This document shows, piece by piece, positions 12,129-18,931 of a DNA stretch of 21,397 nucleotides. The translations under genes and the position numbers were made by a program. Source of the DNA: a virus; IMG/VR virus record IMGVR_UViG_3300031759_000166, positions 1-21,397 of that record. One strand, 5' to 3'. The notes below the pieces were generated by a model. It was given only the letters and a program-made list of their open reading frames with translations. It made no database searches and was not told where the DNA came from. The stretch's first letter is position 1, and each line of letters starts with the position of its first letter.

Positions 12129-12406
12129 TTTGGCTCTTTGGCTTTTTTGATTTTGAGACCGGCGCGTAGTTCGTGGCTGTGTAGCTTCTTGCCCGGGTCT
12201 TTGACCTCACCAGCTGCTTTGGCCACCTTGGCTGCTTCTTTGCGGTTGGCAAAAGTGCCGTTCGATAGCAAGAATCCGCGCTTGTCTTCGTTCTTCTTGC
12301 GGCCAGCTTTCTTTTCAATCTCAGTGTGACTAAATGCGTCGGTGTCTGAGATGACCTTGCCGCTTTTTTCTTTTACTGCTGGTTTAACTACTTTTAATTT
12401 GCTCAT
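12125..12406 (-). CDS. Basic phage protein of unknown function
   Basis: This 93-residue Lys-rich protein has a C-terminal block RGFLLSNGTFANRKEAAKVA followed by LHSHELRAG. The pattern GF--S-G-F--R-EAA--A--AG-------LHS-DL is familiar from short phage proteins of unknown function. The N-terminal 30 residues are probably disordered. ATGA overlaps link it to both neighbours. Confidence 0.75.
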   Translation of the reverse strand: MSKLKVVKPAVKEKSGKVISDTDAFSHTEIEKKAGRKKNEDKRGFLLSNGTFANRKEAAKVAKAAGEVKDPGKKLHSHELRAGLKIKKAKEPK

Positions 12407-12648
12407 TTTCCTATGATGTCCTTTAGTTGTGCTTCGATTTCGGTTTCTGTCCAGCCCTTTGCTTCACCAGCTATGATGCACCAGACTCGGGCTAGTCTTA
12501 ATGCTTCGTTACTGCGTCGTTCTACTTGCTCAATGCGGTGCTCGATGGATTCATACAGCGCTTCGGTTCTGTCTTTGATGTCGTCAATTGCATCGTCGTC
12601 CTCAAAGCAGTACTTCACTAGGCTTGGAGGTATTTTGGTTTCGTTCAT
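12403..12648 (-). CDS. Small helical phage protein
   Basis: This 81-residue protein is mostly one long amphipathic helix (DRTEALYESIEHRIEQVERR) followed by a C-terminal GWTETEIEAQLKDIIGK that resembles a short HTH-like or helical hairpin element. No family is recognised. AGGTAAAACTATG gives the start. Its stop overlaps the next gene (ATGA). Confidence 0.72.
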   Translation of the reverse strand: MNETKIPPSLVKYCFEDDDAIDDIKDRTEALYESIEHRIEQVERRSNEALRLARVWCIIAGEAKGWTETEIEAQLKDIIGK

Positions 12649-12656
12649 AGTTTTAC

Positions 12657-12824
12657 CTAATTTTTATCTGCCCATAATAGCGCCTCGGCCAGCTCTTTGT
12701 ATTGGCTGGGGTCTATCACCTCACACTTGCCGTCTGCTGTAAAGCGCAAGAAGCCTTGGCCGTAGACCAGTGCGTTGTGCATGACGTGGTTGTATAGTTG
12801 TTTGGCGTCTTGTTCAGTTGTCAT
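12657..12824 (-). CDS. Small phage protein of unknown function
   Basis: This 55-residue ORF starts MTTEQDAKQLYNHVMHNALV and continues YGQGFLRFTADGKCEVIDPS, ending ALLWADKN. It looks like helix-strand-strand-helix. It is coupled to the previous gene by TAATG and ends 8 bases before the next start. No family is recognised. The reading frame, overlap and spacing fit the operon. Confidence 0.65.
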   Translation of the reverse strand: MTTEQDAKQLYNHVMHNALVYGQGFLRFTADGKCEVIDPSQYKELAEALLWADKN

Positions 12825-12943
12825 TATGTGTTCCTATGGTATGCGTCGTTAGGGTTGGCCAGCATGCTGGCAATAAGGGCGTCAACGGTGGGGAACCACT
12901 GGATGACTTTGAGGCCGTCTGCTTGGTAGATGGTGAAGCTCAT
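12824..12943 (-). CDS. Very small phage protein of unknown function
   Basis: This 39-residue ORF begins MSFTIYQADGLKVIQWFPTV and ends NDAYHRNT. Its ATG overlaps the stop of the 12940-13164 gene (ATGA) and its own stop forms TAATG with the next gene. It fills an otherwise non-coding gap in a fully coupled operon, which is the main support for it. Confidence 0.6.
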   Translation of the reverse strand: MSFTIYQADGLKVIQWFPTVDALIASMLANPNDAYHRNT

Positions 12944-13164
12944 TCGTTTCTCAACATCTTGGCAATTTGAAAACAAAATTCAATGTGCTCTGTTGGTGAA
13001 TCAGATAGTTTCATCATTAACAATTTACCTTCTTTGTTTTTAAGTTGGCCAATTGCTATAGCAATAGCTTCGGCAGTTGCTGATGTAGTGTTCATTGTCA
13101 TAAGTTCATCAATAGATTCTTGTGCTAATTTAGTAATTCTTTCCATTGCTTCATTGTGTGTCAT
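12940..13164 (-). CDS. Small helical phage protein
   Basis: This 74-residue protein is mainly helical, starting MTHNEAMERITKLAQESIDE, with an Ala/Thr-rich middle (TTSATAEAIAIAIGQL) and ending EFCFQIAKMLRNE. AGGAG lies upstream, encoded in the tail of the preceding gene (HGIGE). No family is recognised. Confidence 0.7.
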   Translation of the reverse strand: MTHNEAMERITKLAQESIDELMTMNTTSATAEAIAIAIGQLKNKEGKLLMMKLSDSPTEHIEFCFQIAKMLRNE

Positions 13165-13167
13165 AAC

Positions 13168-13305
13168 CTATTCTCCTATTCCGTGGGCGCGGTCTTGCAT
13201 GCCCTTTGACCAAGTTACTGTTGGTTGCTTGATGTAGCCATTAGCAACGGCTTCTTTGTGTGTCATTACGGTACGATTTCCATCTTTGTCGTGAATGATG
13301 ATCAT
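13168..13305 (-). CDS. Small phage protein of unknown function
   Basis: This 45-residue ORF begins MIIIHDKDGNRTVMTHKEAV and ends SKGMQDRAHGIGE. The ATG overlaps the stop of the 13302-13667 gene and AGGAGA lies 8 bases upstream. Its C-terminal HGIGE codons carry the AGGAGA ribosome binding site for the next gene, exactly as the end of the upstream gene does for this one. Confidence 0.65.
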   Translation of the reverse strand: MIIIHDKDGNRTVMTHKEAVANGYIKQPTVTWSKGMQDRAHGIGE

Positions 13306-13667
13306 TTTGTTTCTCCTATTCCATGAGCAGCCTCGATGGCGCGGGCGAACCCAACTTCATCATTGCTTGGATCGCCCCATCCACATACTGCATTAAATAT
13401 CTCGCTGATTTGTCGTTCTGTCAACGGGCGCTTTTTCATTGGCTTGCTGGCAAGTCGGCTGGCGTCGATGAGTTGCTTGATGACTTCCATTACCTTGAAG
13501 GCGTTGTAGTCGGAGCTGGTTGTCTTCAAGCCCAATGCGTCACCGATGCGTAACACTTCTTGAGTTAATAAAACTCTAGCGTCACAGGCAATACACCCGT
13601 TTTCGCAGTGTTGGCATTTTCCGTCTCGTTCGGCATCTTGCCGGTCTTGTGTGGTGAAGGTGGTCAT
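13302..13667 (-). CDS. Small zinc-finger-like phage protein with a FARAI module
   Basis: This 121-residue protein has an N-terminal CQHCENGCIAC cluster (two CxxC pairs, likely zinc). A helical middle is followed by a C-terminal module LTERQISEIFNAV then EVGFARAIEAAHGIGE. The same LT-x2-EI-x-EI … FARAI module ends the protein at 13948-14211 and is familiar from many small phage proteins. The function is unknown. The start at 13667 has AGGAG at 9 bases and an ATGA overlap with the previous gene; the frame's upstream extension to 13703 lacks support. Confidence 0.75.
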   Translation of the reverse strand: MTTFTTQDRQDAERDGKCQHCENGCIACDARVLLTQEVLRIGDALGLKTTSSDYNAFKVMEVIKQLIDASRLASKPMKKRPLTERQISEIFNAVCGWGDPSNDEVGFARAIEAAHGIGETK

Positions 13668-13951
13668 TTCATTATCTCCTGTGTCGATGCCGCTAGTTCC
13701 CACAACGCCCGCTCTTGTTGCATGCCCATTTTACGTCCAGCCTCGTAGCCTTGTTCAAACCCACCAGCGTGTGCGATGCCTTCGTGGTGACTTGCGTTTT
13801 CAATCATGCGTTCAATGCGTTCTTTCAACGCTTCTATTTCAGATTGTTGCTGGCGTACAAAGTCTGCATACTGCTGAAATGGTTTGCTTTTTCCATCGCC
13901 CTGTATCCAATAAATGTTTTCCAATTCATCAGCTATTTGTTTTGCGTTCAT
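13664..13951 (-). CDS. MNANE-type small coiled-coil protein, paralogue 4
   Basis: This 95-residue protein opens MNAKQIADELENIYWIQGDG and contains FVRQQQSEIEALKERIER, the coiled-coil core shared by the tandem family at 13664-14739. Its C-terminal half (GGFEQGYEAGRKMGMQQERA) is Gly/Glu-rich and differs from its siblings. It is coupled by ATGA on both sides. The role is unknown; coiled coils suggest oligomer or partner binding. Confidence 0.75.
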   Translation of the reverse strand: MNAKQIADELENIYWIQGDGKSKPFQQYADFVRQQQSEIEALKERIERMIENASHHEGIAHAGGFEQGYEAGRKMGMQQERALWELAASTQEIMK

Positions 13952-14211
13952 TTGTTTTGTGCCTTTTTTAGTATTGCTCTAGCAAAATCAATGTTTTGTT
14001 CGCCTGTGTCAGTTTCCATGACACACCAAATTTCAATTATTTCGTCATCTGTTAGTGTCTTTTCAGCTTCTTGCGTAAAGTCAGATAACCTTTGTAGTGC
14101 GGCTTCTTTTTTCAACGCCTCTATTTCAGCTTGTTGCTGGCGAACCTTTTGCGTTAAATTCTTTATTGTGTTAGCCATTACATCTGTTTCAGATAGTTCA
14201 TTTGCGTTCAT
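13948..14211 (-). CDS. MNANE-type small protein with a C-terminal FARAI module, paralogue 3
   Basis: This 87-residue protein combines the family N-terminus (MNANELSETDVMANTIKNLT) and coiled-coil core (VRQQQAEIEALKKEAA) with the C-terminal module LTDDEIIEIWCVM … IDFARAILKKAQNK found in the 13302-13667 protein. It therefore looks like a fusion of two modules. The KAQ codons near its end provide the AAAGGCACAA ribosome binding site of the next gene. It is coupled by ATGA to both neighbours. Confidence 0.75.
   Translation of the reverse strand: MNANELSETDVMANTIKNLTQKVRQQQAEIEALKKEAALQRLSDFTQEAEKTLTDDEIIEIWCVMETDTGEQNIDFARAILKKAQNK
14111..14142. repeat. 32-base repeat shared by the MNANE paralogues
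   Basis: The segment at 14111-14142 recurs at 14385-14416 with a single mismatch and more loosely at 13825-13856. A partly overlapping 23-base segment is shared exactly by 14407-14429 and 14637-14659. These encode the QQQAEIEAL and ATMLRQQ parts. The DNA identity is high enough to suggest recent duplication or gene conversion. Confidence 0.75.
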
Positions 14212-14312
14212 TTAATCGCTCCAGTAACCAATCCAATAGCAATGATAAACATACCAATACCAAGCAAAAGAAATGTAATGCCAATACAATAATCTACAAA
14301 ATCGTTGTTCAT
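14208..14312 (-). CDS. Tiny single-span membrane protein
   Basis: This 34-residue ORF reads MNNDFVDYCIGITFLLLGIG and MFIIAIGLVTGAIK. Residues about 9-30 form one strong transmembrane segment. AAAGGCGCAA precedes the ATG, which overlaps the stop of the previous gene (ATGA), and its own stop overlaps the next start. It interrupts the MNANE paralogue array. The function is unknown. Confidence 0.68.
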   Translation of the reverse strand: MNNDFVDYCIGITFLLLGIGMFIIAIGLVTGAIK

Positions 14313-14503
14313 TTCTCTTGCGCCTTTTCTAATAATTCGTCAAGCATCATATTTCCTAAGTTTTCGTAACTTTTTATTTTGTTTTTCAACGCCTCAATTT
14401 CAGCTTGTTGCTGGCGTAGCATGGTGGCTATTTCTTCTGCGTTTTCATAAATCCTGCCACTATCAAACAGAATCATTAAGTCAGCCATTTCATTTGCGTT
14501 CAT
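14309..14503 (-). CDS. MNANE-type small coiled-coil protein, paralogue 2
   Basis: This 64-residue protein begins MNANEMADLMILFDSGRIYE, continues with the core IATMLRQQQAEIEALKNKIK and ends LLEKAQEK. It is the most compact member of the tandem family: N-terminal cap, ATMLRQQ helix, KAQ tail. The KAQ codons encode the ribosome binding site for the membrane protein that follows. Confidence 0.75.
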   Translation of the reverse strand: MNANEMADLMILFDSGRIYENAEEIATMLRQQQAEIEALKNKIKSYENLGNMMLDELLEKAQEK

Positions 14504-14739
14504 TGTTGTGCCTTTCCAGTTACTAATTCATCAATTAGCCTTAACTCAGCTTCCAATTCTTCAATACGCTTTCTTTGCTCAACATGGCGCAATTGGTATT
14601 TGTGCAATCTTTCGTGCTGTTCAAGCAGTTTAGAGTGTTGCTGGCGTAGCATGGTGGCTGCTTGGTCAAATAGCTTATAGTCCGTTGAGTAGTATGGTTC
14701 TGTTTCCTGAAGTGCATCAGCTAGTTCATTTGCGTTCAT
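14500..14739 (-). CDS. MNANE-type small coiled-coil protein, paralogue 1
   Basis: This 79-residue protein begins MNANELADALQETEPYYSTD, has the core AATMLRQQHSKLLEQHERLH and a long Glu/Arg-rich coiled coil ending TGKAQQ. It shares a 23-base near-identical DNA segment with paralogue 2 over the ATMLRQQ codons. It is coupled by ATGA to the DGGKGD copy B gene upstream and to paralogue 2 downstream. Confidence 0.75.
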   Translation of the reverse strand: MNANELADALQETEPYYSTDYKLFDQAATMLRQQHSKLLEQHERLHKYQLRHVEQRKRIEELEAELRLIDELVTGKAQQ

Positions 14740-14882
14740 TCTTGTGCCTTTTCGCGCTGTTCTTCCAACTCAGGCAGAGTAGGTACGCCTTTCCTAAAAA
14801 TGGCATCCCAGTTAGCCTCAAACTGTTCTCTATTCTGTGGTGGGATTTGCTTATCCCCTTTGCCGCCATCGTGTTGTGTCAT
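14736..14882 (-). CDS. Small phage protein, DGGKGD family, copy B
   Basis: This 48-residue ORF begins MTQHDGGKGDKQIPPQNREQ and continues FEANWDAIFRKG, ending REKAQE. It is a paralogue of the 59-residue gene at 11949-12128. The AAAGGCACAA of its KAQ codons serves the next MNANE gene, and ATGA overlaps link it on both sides. The function is unknown. Confidence 0.7.
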   Translation of the reverse strand: MTQHDGGKGDKQIPPQNREQFEANWDAIFRKGVPTLPELEEQREKAQE

Positions 14883-15037
14883 ATCAGTGCATCCTCAAAC
14901 TGTGATAGATCAATTATATTCTTTTCACGTGGCTTTTTGACAATTTGAAAACCACGCAAACTAGCAAAATAAACAGCTTCTTCTAAACGTGCAAACTTGC
15001 GCATCAAATCACTGCCATCGTATACCCAAAAGCGCAT
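14879..15037 (-). CDS. Small phage protein of unknown function
   Basis: This 52-residue protein begins MRFWVYDGSDLMRKFARLEE and has a basic middle (GFQIVKKPREKN) before an acidic end (DLSQFEDALI). AGGAG lies 7-8 bases before ATG 15037 and is encoded in the last codons of the upstream gene. The frame stays open to 15076, but the internal start has the better ribosome binding site. Confidence 0.68.
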   Translation of the reverse strand: MRFWVYDGSDLMRKFARLEEAVYFASLRGFQIVKKPREKNIIDLSQFEDALI

Positions 15038-15038
15038 G

Positions 15039-15317
15039 TTATCTCCTAAACTGTGGCACTGGTTTGTGCCTGCCATATCTTAACCTAACTTTAATTGTTT
15101 CGATAGTGCCGATGCGTTTGTTGCGCCAGCCTTGATGGGCGCGGCGAGTCTTTTCAATCTTGTAGCGTGGTATTTTATTAAAACACATACGCTCATAAAT
15201 ATGTTCTATTCTGCCGCGTTTAATATAGGTTGAAACAAACCGACGTTGCCCAATACCACCGAATATGGTGGTAAAGGTGTTGCGTTTGATTATTTTCCTA
15301 AACCGAAAGTTTTTCAC
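15039..15317 (-). CDS. Small very basic phage protein
   Basis: This 92-residue protein is rich in Arg and Lys throughout, beginning (M)KNFRFRKIIKRN and ending RYGRHKPVPQFRR. It probably binds nucleic acid or ribosomes, but no family is recognised. The start is a GTG at 15317 with AAGAAGG upstream, 20 bases inside the preceding gene. Its final codons (TTTAGGAGATAA) contain the ribosome binding site of the next gene. Confidence 0.62.
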   Translation of the reverse strand: MKNFRFRKIIKRNTFTTIFGGIGQRRFVSTYIKRGRIEHIYERMCFNKIPRYKIEKTRRAHQGWRNKRIGTIETIKVRLRYGRHKPVPQFRR

Positions 15318-15516
15318 TCTTAGCCTTCTTGAGCTTCTTAATCTCTGCCATCATTTTCTTAGCGTCTTTTTCCATCTCGTCGATGATACTTGCCATCGCT
15401 TTAATCATGGTCTGGCAAGTATCAAACCCAAGCTCAAACATCTCTTGATCGGTATACACTCGCATGTTGACTTTATGCGAATCTTTCCAGTTTTTATATG
15501 CGGTCTTTGCGTCCAT
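15298..15516 (-). CDS. Small coiled-coil phage protein
   Basis: This 72-residue protein begins MDAKTAYKNWKDSHKVNMRV and ends in a strong coiled coil (IIDEMEKDAKKMMAEIKKLK). Its ATG overlaps the stop of the primase-helicase gene (TAATG), so it is coupled to it. No family is recognised. Confidence 0.72.
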   Translation of the reverse strand: MDAKTAYKNWKDSHKVNMRVYTDQEMFELGFDTCQTMIKAMASIIDEMEKDAKKMMAEIKKLKKAKSEKLSV

Positions 15517-17837
15517 TAGAATATACTTTCATTGTGCATTACGTTTTCATTAATATACTTCTGCGCCTTCTCGTTTAATTTTACACCAAGATAGACGTGA
15601 CTGCGACTGCCATTGGTTCTATCTAAAGCAGTTTGAATACCATGCTCTTGAGTTGCCGCCCAAAAACGACGCTTGAATGCTAATTCTGTGCCGTAAGGTA
15701 TGTTCTTCCTTGTGGCCCAATGTTTGTAGCAAGCAAAGACATCATCTTTGTTTACCTTAGCCTCTGGTTCAAACACCAATACTTCTTCAACAAACGAGCC
15801 GATTGGATTACCCAGATCAGACATCAACTCTAACAAGTCTTTACCGGACTGAGGTTGTAGGAAGTGACCACCGCGAGCTAGTCTGCGCTCTAAACCTTCC
15901 ATCGCCCAGTTAAAGATGCCCGACAACTCTTTAGACAACTTGTGTGACAGGTCGGTATCTTCTTTGTCATAGAACGATTTAGTCATCTTGAGCACAATCA
16001 TACGGCCGGTGAGCGCGTTGGAGTTCTCAGTTAACTGTAATGCCTCGTTACTGTAAATAACAATACGAGTAGGCAGATAACCATTCCAAGCTTCTTTGTT
16101 TTTCCGGTTGACAGTAATGGTATCGCCCCCCACAATACGAAGGAGCTGAGATACAACAGCAGATCTATTTCGTTCAGGTGCTCTTGCGTCAGTAAAAGAA
16201 GCGAGGAGCTTACCAAGCCAAGGCTGCAAACCAAAGGAATCACAAAGTTCTCCTAATTCTGGTGCTACTGTGTTGTGTTGCCCTAACAGGTCAACTAGCA
16301 CCTTGTTGATTGTGCCTTTGCCAGAGCGACGTGGGCCAATCAGGTTAAAAAATTTCTGCTGACGAGTATCTCCGCTGATGATATACCCGAACATTTCTTG
16401 TAGTGTGTCTTTAGACTCTTGGTCATCAGGCCACACAGAGTCAAGGAATTTGTACCATGTTGGGCACTGTGCCTGCTCATCATAATCAAACGGCAATGAG
16501 TTTTGTGTAAAGAAACCCAATGAGTGTGGTATAAGCACCCTGTCTTCAAGGTGGAAGATGCCGTTAGCCAAACTAATGAGTTTAGAGGCATCGGGTTTAT
16601 TAAACCGATAGTCTTCCAACCAAATCGGGGGGCGTGTGTTTTGGTGATTAGGCAAGTGCACGATGGACTTCACCGCATCAATCGCGGCAGAGACGCTGGC
16701 TGGCGCTGGATTAAATGGCGCGAGCTCACCCTTCTTGGCAGTCTTCTTGCACCGGTCTAAAAACTTATACAGAGCTGAGCGGATAGTCGCTTCTTCAATA
16801 ATCTCATAGTGCGTCTTAGAGTGCACGAAAAAATCATCGGCATAGTGAACTAGACTGAACCCCTCTTCGGTGGTGTAGAAGTTGTCCAGAAAGGTACGGG
16901 CGTGGTTCATCGCACCTTGATCAAGAATGATCTCACCGCGATCTAATGCCTCTTGCCTTTTCTGTTGGTTGATCTTAAAGATCAGACTGCGCAGGGTTGC
17001 GCCTGATCCCTTAAACGTCTGCCACTTTTTATCGCACTGGTTGGGTGTGTAGTTAGCCACTGAGCCATCACCATAAGACCAACGATCCCACAGCTCTAGA
17101 GCCTCATAGTCGCCACCAAACTGGTGGTGTAGTGCCATCCCCACTGAGAGCCAATCTGTGTAGCCACAGTGCGGATCCATGTTGGCTAGAATCTCTGTCT
17201 CAACTCTATGGATGTCATAGTTAGGCACCGGTGGGGTATAGTCCGCAAACGCATCGCCAGTTCTGCGGATCTCGCGCTCAGGAATAACAGCAGTCAAATC
17301 CTGCTCATTGGCAGGAATTGCGCCTGAGAGGATGTTACCTGTCACAGTAAAGTAACGACCGCGTGGGTAGAACTCCAAGCCTTTGTCGTGGTCAACGTGG
17401 GCAGACTGCATCAGGGCGCGGGTGAAGATCTTGACCCCTGTGCCTGATGGGGAGACTTCCATGTAGCCTTGAACCGATTGAGCAATTTGCTGCAGTGCAG
17501 CATCGGTGAAAACGCTTGATGTGACATCATAGCAGTCATCCAAGTCAATGCCTACGAGATTGTCATGATCGCTAAATACGAATCCGACCCCATCAAAGCG
17601 GGTGGGGTTGGCTTCATAGGCAGCTTGGACAGTCAGAAAGTCTGCCCATGTTGTCTCATCTGTTGAACTGGCAGATTGCCCGTTTGCCTGTGTGGGCAGT
17701 TTTGACCAGCGTTTAGTGTTTTCATCACCAATTTCGACAAAACGCCACAGAACCCATCTTGGGGTTCGTTTAAGTTCCATGGGAATGTTGTCAAAAAGGA
17801 CGGGGAGTGCGGTGGGTTTTGTGTTTATCATCTTCAT
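15516..17837 (-). CDS. P4-type primase-helicase (AEP-like primase plus SF3 helicase)
   Basis: This 773-residue replication protein has three parts. Residues 20-190 resemble an archaeo-eukaryotic-type primase/polymerase domain (PRWVLWRF, then VGIDLDD95-101 with probable metal ligands D98 and D100, then SGTGVKIF131-138). About 205-290 resembles PriCT-2. The C-terminal half is a D5/P4-type superfamily 3 helicase with Walker A GPRRSGKGT501-509, a B-like LLASFTDAR544-552 and motif C RIVIYSNE591-598. It should prime and unwind DNA at the origin. A putative origin lies just upstream (17855-18127). The start at 17837 or the ATG two codons later are both possible; GAATGAAGATG gives only a weak site. 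A degenerate promoter motif lies 8 bases upstream. Confidence 0.92.
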   Translation of the reverse strand: MKMINTKPTALPVLFDNIPMELKRTPRWVLWRFVEIGDENTKRWSKLPTQANGQSASSTDETTWADFLTVQAAYEANPTRFDGVGFVFSDHDNLVGIDLDDCYDVTSSVFTDAALQQIAQSVQGYMEVSPSGTGVKIFTRALMQSAHVDHDKGLEFYPRGRYFTVTGNILSGAIPANEQDLTAVIPEREIRRTGDAFADYTPPVPNYDIHRVETEILANMDPHCGYTDWLSVGMALHHQFGGDYEALELWDRWSYGDGSVANYTPNQCDKKWQTFKGSGATLRSLIFKINQQKRQEALDRGEIILDQGAMNHARTFLDNFYTTEEGFSLVHYADDFFVHSKTHYEIIEEATIRSALYKFLDRCKKTAKKGELAPFNPAPASVSAAIDAVKSIVHLPNHQNTRPPIWLEDYRFNKPDASKLISLANGIFHLEDRVLIPHSLGFFTQNSLPFDYDEQAQCPTWYKFLDSVWPDDQESKDTLQEMFGYIISGDTRQQKFFNLIGPRRSGKGTINKVLVDLLGQHNTVAPELGELCDSFGLQPWLGKLLASFTDARAPERNRSAVVSQLLRIVGGDTITVNRKNKEAWNGYLPTRIVIYSNEALQLTENSNALTGRMIVLKMTKSFYDKEDTDLSHKLSKELSGIFNWAMEGLERRLARGGHFLQPQSGKDLLELMSDLGNPIGSFVEEVLVFEPEAKVNKDDVFACYKHWATRKNIPYGTELAFKRRFWAATQEHGIQTALDRTNGSRSHVYLGVKLNEKAQKYINENVMHNESIF

Positions 17838-17844
17838 TCAGTAA

Positions 17845-17854
17845 TACTAATGCA
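17845..17854 (-). promoter_or_regulatory. Degenerate TGCATTAGTA motif before the primase-helicase gene
   Basis: On the minus strand TTTTTGCATTAGTATTAC resembles TGCGTATTAGT with two bases missing after TGC. It has the same relation to a gene start (8 bases before ATG 17837). Weak evidence on its own. Confidence 0.3.
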
Positions 17855-18127
17855 AAAATGGCGTGATTGTCTTATATCTTTTAGTTATATGGTATATAAC
17901 CAAAAGTTTGGATTGTCAGGGTTGTCAGGGTATGGTCCAAAAATTGTCATGGTATAGATGATAATCATTCCTATTTGAGAACCAAGAATCAATGACTTAC
18001 AAACAAATTGTCATAGTAGTCATAGTAGTCACCCTCTAAACGTATTATTTTTATTATTTTTAAAAAAGAAAATAAATTTATACGGATAAAAGTGAAATAT
18101 ACCCTGACTACTGTGACTACTGTGACA
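17855..18127. other. Putative replication origin
   Basis: This 270-base gap contains repeats with core TTGTCA on the plus strand: TTGTCAGGG at 17913-17921 and 17922-17930, TTGTCATGG at 17944-17952, and TTGTCATAG at 18008-18016. An inverted copy, TTGTCACAG on the minus strand, ends near 18128. The last two are extended into 26-base inverted arms around an AT-rich core (18036-18100). Near the primase gene a hairpin CTTTT-A-GTTATAT / ATATAAC-C-AAAAG spans 17878-17906. Iterons, an AT-rich tract and an adjacent primase-helicase are typical of an origin, but only the sequence pattern supports this. Confidence 0.55.
18009..18127. repeat. Inverted 26-base iteron arms flanking an AT-rich core
   Basis: The left arm (18009-18034, plus strand) starts TGTCATAGTAGTCATAGTAG and the right arm (18127-18102, minus strand) starts TGTCACAGTAGTCACAGTAG. 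They match except for T/C at two equivalent positions and the bases after GTAGTCA. Each arm itself holds a tandem YAGTAGTCA unit. The right arm overlaps the stop codon of the 18117-18740 gene. Confidence 0.8.
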
Positions 18128-18740
18128 AAATCTCCTTGGCTTTGTTCACAAACCGCTCTACGTTGACATTTTCCCTCACTTCAAACAGGTGATAGGTGGT
18201 GTCATCGTAGTTTGTACCGATGCCGTATGACATAGGGCGGTTAGGAAGGTTCCATTTGGCTACCTCAAAATCCTTGACGGGAAGCAGATGAACCGGAAAG
18301 CCACGATAGTTCCAGCTGTCGGTCAGCATTTGAGCCACATCGCCATCGTAAGTGGCTTTACATGATGGTTTACCCACAGCTCGCCAAATCCGTCTTGGGA
18401 TACAGATAAAGGAAGGAGCAGCAAACAGCCTAGAAGGGTCAAGGTGGTTCGATGCCTGCTCGTTACCTACCAAACTACCACCAGCTGCCATAGTGATGCA
18501 GTGGTTGATTTTTTGGACATCAAGGGGGATGCAGTCAATATCAAAGAATACCAATACATCAAGGTCATCTCTGGTGTTAATTACCCAGTCCATCCATTCG
18601 CCATGATCTAGACCATGAATCTTGTGCTGAACCATTGGAATGCCAAAGTGATCCATCACCTTCTTTTGGTATTCCACCACTCTGGGGTCGATGTTATCCC
18701 AATACAGGGAAAAGATACCCGCTCTTAGTTCCATGCTCAT
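18117..18740 (-). CDS. Putative glycosyltransferase-like protein (DxD)
   Basis: This 207-residue protein has a GT-A-like layout: an N-terminal strand (MELRAGIFSLYWDNIDPRVV), then VLVFFDIDCIPLD63-74 with a D67-x-D69 nucleotide-sugar motif. Aromatic and Cys-containing segments (FAAPSFICIPRRIWRAVGKP) and a late NLPNRPMSYGIGTNY region follow. It is likely to bind a nucleotide-sugar or a similar substrate; phage targets could be host envelope sugars, the virion or modified DNA. It is coupled to the upstream gene by ATGA. Its final codons lie within the right iteron arm. Confidence 0.6.
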   Translation of the reverse strand: MSMELRAGIFSLYWDNIDPRVVEYQKKVMDHFGIPMVQHKIHGLDHGEWMDWVINTRDDLDVLVFFDIDCIPLDVQKINHCITMAAGGSLVGNEQASNHLDPSRLFAAPSFICIPRRIWRAVGKPSCKATYDGDVAQMLTDSWNYRGFPVHLLPVKDFEVAKWNLPNRPMSYGIGTNYDDTTYHLFEVRENVNVERFVNKAKEILSQ

Positions 18741-18931
18741 TCTGCCACCTCATAGCCCAGTTGTTTGACCATCTTGTATGACCATTTACGGAAAAACTCA
18801 CGATGTTCTGAATCTTGTGGGTCGTTCTCATCCCAGACCGATTGGACAACAAAGTTACCAGCATAGTCATAAAATTCAATCTGCATTAGATTGCCGTCTT
18901 TGTCATATACATCTGTTGGTATTACGTTCAT
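18737..18931 (-). CDS. Small acidic phage protein between glycosyltransferase-like genes
   Basis: This 64-residue protein begins MNVIPTDVYDKDGNLMQIEF and continues YDYAGNFVVQSVWDENDPQD. Its C-terminal half is helical (EFFRKWSYKMVKQLGYEVAE). No family is recognised. It is coupled by ATGA to the gene on each side, so it probably works with the glycosyltransferase set. Confidence 0.7.
   Translation of the reverse strand: MNVIPTDVYDKDGNLMQIEFYDYAGNFVVQSVWDENDPQDSEHREFFRKWSYKMVKQLGYEVAE

Noticed and set aside
13664-14739. CRISPR-like array from the recurring 20-30-base repeats
   Set aside because: The repeats lie inside coding frames at irregular spacing and encode the same coiled-coil residues.
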